Source of the DNA: Seminavis robusta
Taxonomy: Eukaryota > Bacillariophyta > Bacillariophyceae > Naviculales > Naviculaceae
DNA length: 58,242 nt
Assembly: GCA_903772945.1 (NCBI GenBank)
Contig: CAICTM010000584.1
Coordinates: 1 to 58,242 of the forward strand
Direction: 5' to 3'
The notes below the pieces were generated by a model that was not told the DNA's origin, did not search any database, and saw nothing but the letters and a program-made list of their open reading frames with translations. Shown here one piece after another: positions 21,127-30,313 of this stretch. Position 1 is the stretch's first letter. Each line of letters begins with the position of its first letter. The translations under genes and the position numbers were made by a program.

Positions 21127-22098
21127 TCACTCACGTACAGCACCCACGGCATCCGCCACCTTGTCGAATTCTTGTTGCATGGCTTGGGCTTGTTGATCAT
21201 ACGTGACGGAGACTGCTTGCATGGATGCGAGCAAATCTCGTGCAGTTTCTTGAATTTTGGCCTGAATGGGTGGAGTAATACCGACTCCTTGTGTTCCATG
21301 AATCCCCAAAAGGACCCCTAACCAATAGGTGGATCCATAGGACGTGAATAGTTCTTGTCCCTTTTTGACTTTTCTCGTGGTGACAGTTGCCATGACGGGC
21401 GATGGTCCCCAGGGAATGTGAATGCAGTTTTTGGCACGGCCCGTGGCCTCATAATAGTCCAATACTCCCTCTTCACTATTGCTTTGTACCACGGCTCCGT
21501 CGTTGATGAATTGGCTGACCCATCCATCCACAATGGGTTTGCGGTGGGGATTCACGTCCAAGTAGAGTGGCATGTCGTTGTCGTTGGCGAGTTGTTGCTG
21601 GAGGAGTGATGTTCGTCGGAATAGTGGTTGATCCGTGCAGTGCAGATAACACGAGTCGGAACTGGGATGGTCTCGAAAGTAGTCGGCATCTTGTGGAGCC
21701 TGGACAAACAAGCATTGATCGTCATTATCGACTCCCAAGGCATGCGCTGGATAAAACGAGACTATGGTTCCAGCCTTGATGTTCTTTTTGGCAAAGAGCC
21801 CGAGTCCGGCATCCGGAATGGACGATTGTTTGATTTCTACGTTCTTGATCATTTGCGAGTACATGGTTTTCAAAGATGGCGACGAATGCATGAATTCCGA
21901 GGTCATGACCGCATCCATAATGTTGACACCTCGTAGCAGGCAGTCTGCGATGACATTATGATTATTATTGTTGTCGGTAGCATCGGAAGCAAGCTGTGAT
22001 GATGACCATTGCCTTCCGGATGATAATGAAAAAGGCACATAGGCCAAGTTGTACTCTGCGCTTAGCAGCAGCAAGATCGCAAGGAGCAACAGAGCCAT
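21127..22098 (-). CDS. SET-domain protein, possibly plastid-targeted
   Basis: The frame opens at ATG 22140, but I favour the ATG at 22098, which begins directly with a strong signal peptide (MALLLLAILLLLSAEYNLA). That start gives 323 aa. The next residues, A-YVPF, resemble the diatom bipartite plastid signal (ASAFAP motif; Tyr is tolerated at +1). The body has SET hallmarks: GLGLFAKKNIKAGTIVSFYP, a central block FINDGA where SET proteins usually have N-H-S, and KVKKGQELFTSYGSTYWLG near the end. A helical C-terminus follows. It is likely a protein lysine methyltransferase, substrate unknown. The changed N-H-S block leaves catalysis open. Confidence 0.72.
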   Translation of the reverse strand: MALLLLAILLLLSAEYNLAYVPFSLSSGRQWSSSQLASDATDNNNNHNVIADCLLRGVNIMDAVMTSEFMHSSPSLKTMYSQMIKNVEIKQSSIPDAGLGLFAKKNIKAGTIVSFYPAHALGVDNDDQCLFVQAPQDADYFRDHPSSDSCYLHCTDQPLFRRTSLLQQQLANDNDMPLYLDVNPHRKPIVDGWVSQFINDGAVVQSNSEEGVLDYYEATGRAKNCIHIPWGPSPVMATVTTRKVKKGQELFTSYGSTYWLGVLLGIHGTQGVGITPPIQAKIQETARDLLASMQAVSVTYDQQAQAMQQEFDKVADAVGAVRE

Positions 22099-22191
22099 GG
22101 TTGATGAGTACCGTATCAATTCTACAACACAACCACACAACCCACAACTCTCATGATCACAGATCCCAAGAGAAAAGAGGTCGGAAAAATG

Positions 22192-22207
22192 AGACTGACG
22201 TCAGTCT
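22192..22207. promoter_or_regulatory. Perfect 16-bp palindrome with TGACGTCA (CRE) core
   Basis: AGACTGACGTCAGTCT is a perfect inverted repeat between the divergent SET and RNASEH2C genes, 94 bases upstream of the SET ATG and 205 bases upstream of the RNASEH2C ATG. TGACGTCA is the full cAMP-response/bZIP site. In Phaeodactylum, TGACGT elements upstream of a carbonic anhydrase gene mediate CO2/cAMP repression through bZIP factors. Use of this site is inferred. Confidence 0.6.
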
Positions 22208-22411
22208 TTGTGCGGTACTCAAAGCAACCTTCTCTATAAATCTCTGCTTTTGCCGCCTTTTTGATGGCAAAACCAATGACAATTCCTTCTTTCTTCTTCC
22301 TTCACACACTCCACAACAGACAACAACAAAACATCCATACCGTACTGCGACTACTAGTATCCACAAGCACCTCAGACTATTTCCTCCTGTTACTACTAGC
22401 TAGCCGACATT

Positions 22412-22990
22412 ATGACCTCTGAAGCACCCACAACAGAAGAAAACGATTGTCAACCATGTCATTCGCTTCCTTGCAAGATCGACTTTAATGGACGGGCCCC
22501 CGTGGAAGTCTACTTTTCTCCCCAAGAAATACCCCACGAAAAGAATGACGACGCCATTGTTTGTGCCGCACAGTTCCGAGGACGTCAACTACTGGCCGTC
22601 AAACCACCACCTCATCAGCAAACAACAATGGCAGGCCGTCTTTTGGAGATTGATGCCTGCAAGGCTCGAAATAGCGAGGGGAAAGTACGGGTCAAGGCCA
22701 AATTCAACAGTATTCTGGAATGGAAACATGAACATGACATTGGGACGGTTCAGAATAACCACAGCAGTGGCAACAGTCGTGTCCGGACTGCTATGGAATG
22801 GTGTGATGTGGCTCATGCGGTGAGTAAATACAAAAGCAACATACAGAATAGTGGGACACCTGGTCCTTTGCTGGGTCTATCTATCACCTGATTGCTTACA
22901 TACACGCCTCCTTTTATTTCTTGATTTCCTTGGCTTTTTCAATATTTTCATTAACTTGCACAACAGCTACACGATGCTATTCCTATTTGA
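22412..22990 (+). CDS. Ribonuclease H2 subunit C (RNASEH2C-like)
   Basis: Exon 1 22412-22819 and a 24-nt terminal exon 22967-22990 (147-nt intron, GTGAGT...ACAG) encode 143 aa. LPCKIDFNGRAPVEVYFSP and AQFRGRQLLAVKPP match the conserved N-terminal core of RNASEH2C (LPC...G.APV..FF.P and FRGR). FNSILEWKHEHD and the end WCDVAHALHDAIPI match its C-terminal strand and helix. The last seven residues come only from exon 2 and restore the conserved ending. The subunit is non-catalytic and supports the RNase H2 complex, which removes ribonucleotides from nuclear DNA. It is slightly shorter than human RNASEH2C (164 aa). Confidence 0.82.
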
Positions 22991-23328
22991 GCATCGACAA
23001 TTCGTGAGGGACAAAGTGAACAGGAGTGGCTCTTTTGAGTCAAAACCAGGTATATAGTAGCTCTACTTGGTTCTAATCCATGTTTTTAAAAAGAAGCTGT
23101 ATCTGAAGTGCACTGTGTTGGCATTATGCTTGCTCAGGAATCTCAACTAAAAAACAAACAAGGACTTTATACTACAAACGCAGAATCTCATTCTGGTCTA
23201 AGTCTCTTCAAAGATACCAGTGTTTGTTGCTACCTCGCCATCTACTACAACTAAACAAAAGGCATTGATACCAGTACTTTTTCTGGGTAGAAACTGAAAC
23301 CATGCACTATTTACTTCATTGAATCTAT
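22991..23328. other. Convergent 3' intergenic
   Basis: 3' flanks of RNASEH2C (+) and EF-P (-). No gene seen. Confidence 0.5.
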
Positions 23329-24194
23329 TTATTTTACACGCTCTTGGAAGGAACCCTTGTCGGTGTCGACACGAATCATTTCTCCCGTTTCCAGGTATCC
23401 TGGTACATTAATGACAGCTCCAGAGCTCAAAGTGGCTGGTTTGGTGTAACCTTGGGCTGTGTTTCCCTTCACATTCGGTTCCGTCTCCACAATTTCGTAA
23501 TTGGCAGAACTAGGGACAACCACCTCAATCACATTGTCCTTGAAATTGACCAACGAGATTTCCATTCCCTCGTCAATCCATTTCGCGTTGTCTCCCACAA
23601 TCTTGGCTCCCACTGCCACCTCTTCAAAGGTTTCCGAGTCCATGAAATAAAAGTTGTTCTGGAAAACAAAAATAAATAAAAATTGATCAGAAAAAGAGAA
23701 TGAGGCAGAGAGGAAAAAAGTGAAAACCATCGTGAGTCTGGGAAAAATGTACATCAATCAATCCATTGTTCCTTTGTTCCTCGGCTACCGGTAGCTGCTC
23801 ACAAGGATGCATCTGGCACTCCCTGTGATAATTTATTGAAACTCACTTCATCATTGTAGGTAAATTGGGCGTTTTTCTTTTCAATCATGGCAGTCTGGAA
23901 CTTTTCTCCACTCCGGTAGGTGTTTTCAATGGTGTTTCCCCGCTGCAAGTTCTTGAATTTGATGGTAGTCTTGGCAGCACCACGGGCCTGCTTCATGATA
24001 CTAAAGGACAAGACTTTGTAGGGTTCACCGTCAATTTCCACTGTCAATCCATTCTTGATGTCGGAAGTATCAACGGCCACTTGAAGGGCGGTACTGCTGG
24101 TGGCACCGATATGCACAGCAGGATTCTGAAGAGGGACAAAGGCATTGGCTGTCACGACCAACAGACTGACAAGGAAAGCTCGAGAGAATAGCAT
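23329..24194 (-). CDS. efp: Plastid-targeted translation elongation factor P
   Basis: Exons 24194-23847 and 23658-23329 (188-nt intron) encode 225 aa. The frame continues 64 codons upstream, but ATG 24194 directly starts a signal peptide ending ANA-FVPL, a classical diatom ASAFAP-type junction. The mature protein has the three EF-P beta domains: KNGLTVEIDGEPYKVLSF, FKNLQRGNTIE...RSGEKF, YFMDSETFEEVAV and a C-terminal block ending GEMIRVDTDKGSFQERVK. It should relieve plastid ribosomes stalled on polyproline. In domain I the loop reads IMKQARGAAKTT, so Arg71 takes the place of the modified Lys34 of E. coli EF-P. Similarity of the body to cyanobacterial EF-P fits a plastid origin. Confidence 0.9.
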
Positions 24195-25678
24195 GGTGGA
24201 AAAATCGAGTTGGGTGGGTGTTCTGAGTTTCTTTGGAGTTGGGTTGACAAGGAATAAATGAATTGATGGTGTGAGCTGGATGATGCTTCCACCTTCCACG
24301 TAGACTACCGGCCTCATCATCGTGGCCCCGCCCGAGCATCCAACATCAACAAAGATTCGTTGTCGGAGGGAGGGTACGTCAGTCATAAGACCCGTGAAGT
24401 TGGTGACTCCAGTTGTTTTGAAGCCAGCAAGCCTAAAAGACTATTGAGGTGCTGATTTTTTTAGAACAGGTACAGGTGCGTACTACAGGGCCAAGCTACG
24501 TAGCGGTATCGTTAGCCATGGACAGCCCGGGCGTACCGGTATGGCATACTAGCTAGTACCAGTACTGTACCCTTTAGAAGCTATAATAGAGGTGCAGGAT
24601 TTTGCCGATGAGGTGTGGCCCCTCCAGTAGAGGTGCAGAATTATTGCCACCAAGGTTCAAACCATAGAGGTGCAGAATGGTGCCGCCGAGGTGCGGGCCC
24701 TAGAGGTGAAGAATAGTTGCCACCGAGGTGCGGACCCTGGAGGCGCAGGTTTTTGCGCCCGAGGTGCGGCCCCTACCGGTACCATACAATAGCTACGGAG
24801 AGGCTCACAATTGTTACCGCCGAGGTGCGGACTCCAGAGGTACAGATTTTTACCGGGCGTTAGGTGTAGCTAGCGTACCGGTACGAAAAACTGCGGGTTT
24901 GTCATGGTCGCTCTAGTTCTTTAAAAGTGGACCTGTTGCCCCCCCAAACGTCTGAGTTTGTTTGAAGCCCCAGCCCCTGATGAAAACAGCAGTCCACGAG
25001 AGTCGAGTCTATTCTAACTGCATCTGCGAGTGGCTAGCTAGATGATCATTTTTCTATGGAGAGTAGCCTCGAGGATCCGGGGCTCAATTCCCTCGTCCAT
25101 CGCCCCCGCCACCATCCCAGCTCTGGCCTGTACCAGTACCTTGTATGTCTTTCGGATGATCCGTTTCGATTCCAATGATCCGTAACACAAATAGCATGTT
25201 GCATAGGTTCCATTGCCCGTTTTCGTCGGCAGCCTGCAGGTGTCCACCACATTGGGCCAAGATTTCCTAGCTGCCTTCGGCTCAGGACTCACACTTGGCC
25301 AAACCAAAATTCAAAAATGTTGAAAGCGTTAATTAAATTCGTCCGGTCGTGAAGAAAGCCAATGCCCCGCTCTCCGGGAAGCCACTCACTCTGCAGTTGA
25401 CAGTGTCAATTACACCCTTCCTCGGAGGAAAATTCCTCGGCGGTACTATCAAATTTAGAAGTCCAGGCAACACATACCGGTACAACAAAAGCCCCAACGA
25501 CTTGTGTGAGCAGAACACATTTTGTTGTGCTTCTTCAATATTTGTAGAGATTTGGTTTGTTTTGCTGTTTGTTTCAAGCTCTATCGATCCCCAAGCCTTG
25601 CTATTGTCGCTATCAAGTCTGGTCAGAGTAGCTAGCTAGTACCTTCAGATACCCCCACACTTCTACTGCTAGTAGTCT
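24195..25678. other. Intergenic with minisatellite
   Basis: Promoter side of EF-P, then a degenerate minisatellite (24588-24866, listed separately), then sequence with short ORFs and no recognised gene. The last 100 bases are the leader of the LRR gene at 25679. Confidence 0.5.
24588..24866. repeat. Degenerate minisatellite, about 37-bp unit, seven copies
   Basis: Seven imperfect copies of a 35-41 bp unit of the form AGAGGTGCAGAATTRTTGCC followed by RCCGAGGTGCGGACCCT. Each unit carries two GAGGTGCRG half-motifs. An insertion with ACCGGTACC and TAGCT separates copies five and six. The copies differ by many substitutions, so the array is old. No coding sense is apparent. Confidence 0.8.
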
Positions 25679-27364
25679 ATGTCTCCATCACAGAATATCA
25701 TGACCATGACGGACGACCAGGAGACTCCTCTGGAAGAATTCAGTATTGAGGCTCCCGCACCTCCCGAGTTCTTGTCCTACGAATCGGGAGGTGTGGCGGT
25801 CAGCTACGACAATGAGGATACCCCAAAGGACGAAGGAGAGGATGGAACGGGAATTCGACATGGCAGAGGACCACGCTTTTGGCTGCTCATTGTTGGAGCC
25901 CTCGTGCTGGTGATTGCCGCCGTGGGAGGAGGTGTCGGAGCCGCCATGGCTGGCCGCAGTAGTGATGATCACAACAGCGCGAGTGCGGTGGTGGACGACA
26001 GTGCTACACCTTCGTCCACTACTACTGGTACCGCTTCTTCCAACAGTGGCAGTTCCTTCAGCACAAGTGGCAATATCAATAGTATGGACGACATGAAGGA
26101 AGACAAACAAGACTTTGAAGTGGGTGGCGTGGTGAATCTCGGAACGACCTCCACCCCGGCACCTACGACGGAAGTCTATGACATTATCCTGACGCACTCT
26201 CGTTATCACGGTCTCGAGTTTGAAGATATCAATTCCTACCAATCCAAGGCCGTTGCCTGGGTCGAATCCACAGCCGACCTCAGCTTGCATACCGCCGCAC
26301 GCTTGGTACAACGATACGCCCTGGCGTGTCTCTACTACGCCACCAATTCCGTGGAAAACTTTCATACCATTGAGATCTTTGGAGAAGGCAACGTACGACC
26401 TTGGATTGACGAAACGGATTGGTTATCCGGGGACGAATGCACATGGTACAAGATTACCTGCAACGACGAAGGATACGTCACCAGGATTGAACTCGATTCC
26501 AATCGTCTCACGGGAGCCTTGCCACCCGAACTCACATTGCTCAAGAATACGCTGGAGGTACTCGACTTTTATCAAAACCTCTTTCACAATATAGGGGATG
26601 CCGGGAATCATTGGTTGGGAGAATTGACCAATCTCAAAGAACTATTCTACGCAAGAACCTACATGGAATACGACGGCATCCCCACCGTCATTGGACTGCT
26701 CACAAACTTGCAAGAGTACGATTGCTCCTACACACTCTACAATGGACCACTCGTCGGGCAAACATGGGCGACATTGAGCAACTTGGAATACCTGCACATT
26801 GGTGGAAACCGGTACAACAGTAGTGTACCCGTGGAATTGGCACTCATGCCCAAGTTGGAATACCTCTATGCCGAATACACCGACTTGACGGGAGACTTGT
26901 CCTTTATCTCCCTCATGCCCGAGATTGTCGAGCTATGGGTCGATCGAAATCCAATGATGGGAGGATCCATCCCCTCCGAAGTGGGATTGGTCGATTCGTT
27001 GCGATCCTTTAGTGTCACGGACTGTGGCCTCACCGGGACCTTGCCGACGGAACTCGGAGAACTGCAATTGAAACAGTTTTGGTGTTACAACAATTCTCTC
27101 GTCGGTGATATCCCCTCCGAGTTGGGACAGATCCAAGAGCTGTCCCGCTTGGGATTGGAAAACAACGAGTTTAGGGGTTCTGTGCCGTCGGAGATTTGCG
27201 ACCTGCGCAGTGGCGAAAATTTGGAGGGCAACCTGGACAAGCTAGAAGCCGACTGCGATGGAGAAGTCGAGTGCTCCTGTTGTACGTGCTGCGGAGAAGC
27301 GTGTTTCGGAAGTGCAGCATCGCCCAGTGGAAGACTGCTGGAGGCTGCTTTCTACTCGTATTGA
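25679..27364 (+). CDS. Single-pass membrane leucine-rich-repeat protein
   Basis: Intronless, 561 aa. The acidic N-terminus (1-60) is presumably cytosolic. One TM helix (FWLLIVGALVLVIAAVGGGV, about 67-87) is followed by a Ser/Thr-rich stalk. Next comes an LRRNT-like region with AVAWVESTADLSLHT, QRYALACLYYAT and WLSGDECTWYKITC. About eight LRRs follow (NRLTGALPPELTLL, GLTGTLPTELGEL, SLVGDIPSELGQI), then a Cys-rich end (ECSCCTCCGEAC). There is no kinase domain. A role in surface recognition or adhesion is likely, but the ligand is unknown. It shares its whole architecture with the gene at 53621. Confidence 0.85.
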   Translation: MSPSQNIMTMTDDQETPLEEFSIEAPAPPEFLSYESGGVAVSYDNEDTPKDEGEDGTGIRHGRGPRFWLLIVGALVLVIAAVGGGVGAAMAGRSSDDHNSASAVVDDSATPSSTTTGTASSNSGSSFSTSGNINSMDDMKEDKQDFEVGGVVNLGTTSTPAPTTEVYDIILTHSRYHGLEFEDINSYQSKAVAWVESTADLSLHTAARLVQRYALACLYYATNSVENFHTIEIFGEGNVRPWIDETDWLSGDECTWYKITCNDEGYVTRIELDSNRLTGALPPELTLLKNTLEVLDFYQNLFHNIGDAGNHWLGELTNLKELFYARTYMEYDGIPTVIGLLTNLQEYDCSYTLYNGPLVGQTWATLSNLEYLHIGGNRYNSSVPVELALMPKLEYLYAEYTDLTGDLSFISLMPEIVELWVDRNPMMGGSIPSEVGLVDSLRSFSVTDCGLTGTLPTELGELQLKQFWCYNNSLVGDIPSELGQIQELSRLGLENNEFRGSVPSEICDLRSGENLEGNLDKLEADCDGEVECSCCTCCGEACFGSAASPSGRLLEAAFYSY

Positions 27365-27988
27365 TTGATCGAATAATTGGATTCGATTCATTCGATGGAA
27401 TGGAGCCTTTGTTGTGGTTGGTTTTGAATCCGACAGTCAGTCAGTCAAACCAACCACAAGTCCCTTATTTGTAACTTAACAAGTGGAGTTGGTACACCGG
27501 ATGTACCTGGTACACGTAAGAAGAGAACAGTGACGACAAGGAAAAGAAAAATGAATGAACAAAGAAAATAGTCCTGATGATTTATATTTCATTTTGCTAG
27601 CAGCATGATTAATAAGGAAAATCTGTATAAGGCAATCGTTTTGAACCAAATGCGTTGTTCATGGAGTACATGTAGAACTCTCGTACTAGTAGTACGTACC
27701 TCTTTTGGATTCATCGGTCGGATTTGCGTCTGTGTTCGCTTGTCCGGGTTCTATCCTGCACGCTGGCTACAGTACAGTCTTACCGGTACGGTAGCTAGTA
27801 GCAAGGTTTGGTGGACTGGTTTGCAGTGGGCCAAAACTATGGAGCTTCATTGCCGGAGACAAGGTACTAGTACTGTACGGTGGATGGCAATAGCGTGTTT
27901 GGCTGCAAACACACGCACAATGGTACCAGTACTGGCATACATCATGTTTTGCCAATAGAATACAAGTGTATCTGCGTCAAATTAACTT
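27365..27988. other. Convergent intergenic
   Basis: 3' flanks of the LRR gene (+) and the 774-aa protein gene (-). A 117-codon ORF on the plus strand (27605-27958) is built largely over GTAC/CTAG-rich sequence and has no recognisable features. Confidence 0.5.
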
Positions 27989-30313
27989 CTATGATAACAA
28001 CAGCTTCCCGATGGTGTGCAAGGCCAGCTCTCTTGCCTCCTCCGGATCCTGCATGATCTCGATTTGAAACATTGGAGGAGTTGCGTCGTCCTTCTTTTCT
28101 TCCTCTGTCGCTTCAACAAGTGCGCTTCCTTGCACCTCCAATTCAAAAACTTCTTCCTCCACGGCGTCTTCAAAATCGCTCTCGTCCTTGGCGTCCTGTG
28201 CATCTTGGAACTCATCTTCGCTTTCATCAGCACCGAACACAATTTGGACGTTGTTCGCAAGAGGTTCGTCCGGACCGAAGTCTAGAAGACTGTCGTCAAT
28301 GCCTACCTTCTCTTCTTCCTTGCTGTATCGAGAACGTCGCGGTTTTTTATCGTAGGATCGTTCATCAGATCTCAGGCTTACGTCGTCGTAACTACCAGAA
28401 CCTCTGGAATCATATGATCCACTGCCGTCGTAGCTATAACCATCGTCGCGACTGTAGCTACCGTCACTGTAGGACCCACGCGAAGAGGCCCTTGAATCGT
28501 AGTCACTCCTATCTCTTGAATCGTAGTCACTACGATCTCTCGAATCGTAGTCACTTGCCCTGGAATACTCATCTTCACTTGCCCGCGAACTGGCCCGTGA
28601 GTCATTATCACCTGCCCTAGACTCATAATCGCCGGCCCTCGAGTCATAGTCGTTTCCACGATCTGAGTAGCAAGAAGGAGCACGAGACTCTTCGTCATCC
28701 TGTTCAAAACCATTTCGACACTCGACGCGAGACTCGTCGTCCTTGCCACAGCCATAGCGGCTTCCAACTTGAGACTCATCGTCTCTTTCGGAACCAAATC
28801 GACTCTCGACACGAGACTCGTCGTCCTGTTCAAAGCCAAATCGGCTCTCCGAGTCGGAATCAGAAGGTGGAACAGCATGAGAGTCGGCGTAGCTAGCAAC
28901 GTCGTCGGATGCGGAGGAGTAGTCTTCCTTTGACTCATAGTCACCACTCCTTTCGATAGTATCCCCGATCGATTGCATTTCACGTGCAATGTTCGAAAAC
29001 TCTCTTGCGTTGCTGCTAAATCTCGTGCTTGTAGTGACAGCTGTTTGAGCTTGAATCTTCACGAAGCATGCCAATGACTTCATTTCGTTTCGGCTCAAAC
29101 TATGTTCATGGATCGTCGTGACCACGCTGGAGCTGACAACAGAATCGTACGCATGCATCTCGGCCTGTTGTTTCATGTACCATGCAAGAGATTTCATTTC
29201 GTTAGCAGTCAGTTTTTGGTCGTGGATGAGGTTTGAGTTCGAAACAGTCGTCATGATCTCGTTCACAATCTGCTTGGCCAAGTCGACCACCTCTGTATCG
29301 GATAGTGCGTTCGTCTGAATCAGCTTGCTGCTGCTTACTGCCGATTCCACTTCATGACATATGTGGTCACCAATCAATTTGAAGTCACGGCAGGTAATTG
29401 CATTCTCGCGAACCGCCTCTCCCAGACTAGAACTCTTCACCGTCGCGACTGGGTAGCAGTTGCCAAGAGCTGCCAGAACCTGGCTTGCCACGAAGTGAGC
29501 AATCCTTCTTAAATCTTCAGTTGACAGAGAATACTCCTTGATGGTGTTTTGAACAATGCGACGCAACAAACTTGGTTGCGAATTCTTCTTCGGTTCAATT
29601 GCTGTAGAGTGTTTATCCACAGAACGGTGGTGCCGCCCGTCTATCCTACCAAAACCCCGTGGACGAGATCTCGTCTTCTTCGTCTTCTTCTTCTTGGAAT
29701 GGGACTTCTTATGAGCTCTTTCATAGTAATCTGAAACACTTTTGTGAACGTCTGATAATGAATCATCGTCATGGAAAGCATCTGATGCAGACCTCATGTA
29801 TTCAGGAGTCCTACCCAACGGCATCTGCCCATCGTCGCCTCCAGCGTAGGTCCAAGAAGAAGCCCGTTCACGCGATGAGCTTCGAGAGCGCCGCCGTCTA
29901 GAGAGATTAGCTCTCAGCGATGATCTGTCTCTGTGTTGTCCTCTGGCCCACGAAGAGATCCTTTGACCGATGGAGCGACGGGTATCACGAGCTTTTTGCG
30001 AGACCCTTTTGACAGTCTTGTCGACGGCTGTATCGATTTTTTCGGTCAGATTCGCGGTTGCGTCACCAATGTTTCTCGCGGCATCACCTACCCCCCCTTC
30101 AGTCCTAACAATCATATACAAAACTGCTGCAATCGACAAGGCCGCCACAGGGCCTCCCATAGCTGCTCCTGCTACCGTTCCAGCCATGGTGACCCCTCGG
30201 GCCTGTCGTTGCGTATAAGGCGGCTCTTCGTCATCAAGAGCTCCAAACACAAGCTCCTGCTGTTTCAACCGGTCACCCATGCTTCGATCGGTGCAACGCT
30301 CAAAGCTCGTCAT
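27989..30313 (-). CDS. 774-aa protein with hydrophobic segment, helical repeats and charged Ser/Asp/Arg repeats
   Basis: No family is recognised. I use ATG 30313 (MTSFERCTDRS); an upstream in-frame ATG at 30373 would add 20 residues. Layout: a hydrophobic Gly/Ala-rich stretch (MAGTVAGAAMGGPVAALSIAAVLYMIV, about 42-68 in two parts); a helix; an Arg/Ser-rich basic region (about 120-240); four to five degenerate helical repeats of about 45 aa (NEMKSLAWYMKQQAE, NEMKSLACFVKIQAQ; about 255-440); acidic repeats of the type DDESRVESRFG; a DYDSR/SRAS-rich stretch (about 560-660); and an acidic C-terminus (DESEDEFQDAQDAKDE). Alternating basic and acidic low-complexity blocks suggest a disordered scaffold. 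One long open frame argues that it is real. Whether it is nuclear, membrane or silica-associated cannot be told. Confidence 0.65.
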   Translation of the reverse strand: MTSFERCTDRSMGDRLKQQELVFGALDDEEPPYTQRQARGVTMAGTVAGAAMGGPVAALSIAAVLYMIVRTEGGVGDAARNIGDATANLTEKIDTAVDKTVKRVSQKARDTRRSIGQRISSWARGQHRDRSSLRANLSRRRRSRSSSRERASSWTYAGGDDGQMPLGRTPEYMRSASDAFHDDDSLSDVHKSVSDYYERAHKKSHSKKKKTKKTRSRPRGFGRIDGRHHRSVDKHSTAIEPKKNSQPSLLRRIVQNTIKEYSLSTEDLRRIAHFVASQVLAALGNCYPVATVKSSSLGEAVRENAITCRDFKLIGDHICHEVESAVSSSKLIQTNALSDTEVVDLAKQIVNEIMTTVSNSNLIHDQKLTANEMKSLAWYMKQQAEMHAYDSVVSSSVVTTIHEHSLSRNEMKSLACFVKIQAQTAVTTSTRFSSNAREFSNIAREMQSIGDTIERSGDYESKEDYSSASDDVASYADSHAVPPSDSDSESRFGFEQDDESRVESRFGSERDDESQVGSRYGCGKDDESRVECRNGFEQDDEESRAPSCYSDRGNDYDSRAGDYESRAGDNDSRASSRASEDEYSRASDYDSRDRSDYDSRDRSDYDSRASSRGSYSDGSYSRDDGYSYDGSGSYDSRGSGSYDDVSLRSDERSYDKKPRRSRYSKEEEKVGIDDSLLDFGPDEPLANNVQIVFGADESEDEFQDAQDAKDESDFEDAVEEEVFELEVQGSALVEATEEEKKDDATPPMFQIEIMQDPEEARELALHTIGKLLLS

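Noticed and set aside
20907..21206. 99-codon plus-strand ORF with a hydrophobic segment
   Set aside because: It runs into the 3' end of the SET gene on the other strand and has no family resemblance; the hydrophobic stretch comes from T-rich intergenic DNA.
25688..26365. 225-codon minus-strand ORF
   Set aside because: Antisense shadow of the LRR gene at 25679.
28378..28989. 203-codon ORF in another minus-strand frame inside the 774-aa protein gene
   Set aside because: It overlaps the repeat-rich part of a much longer frame and reads as low-complexity Thr/Val; an artefact of codon repeats.
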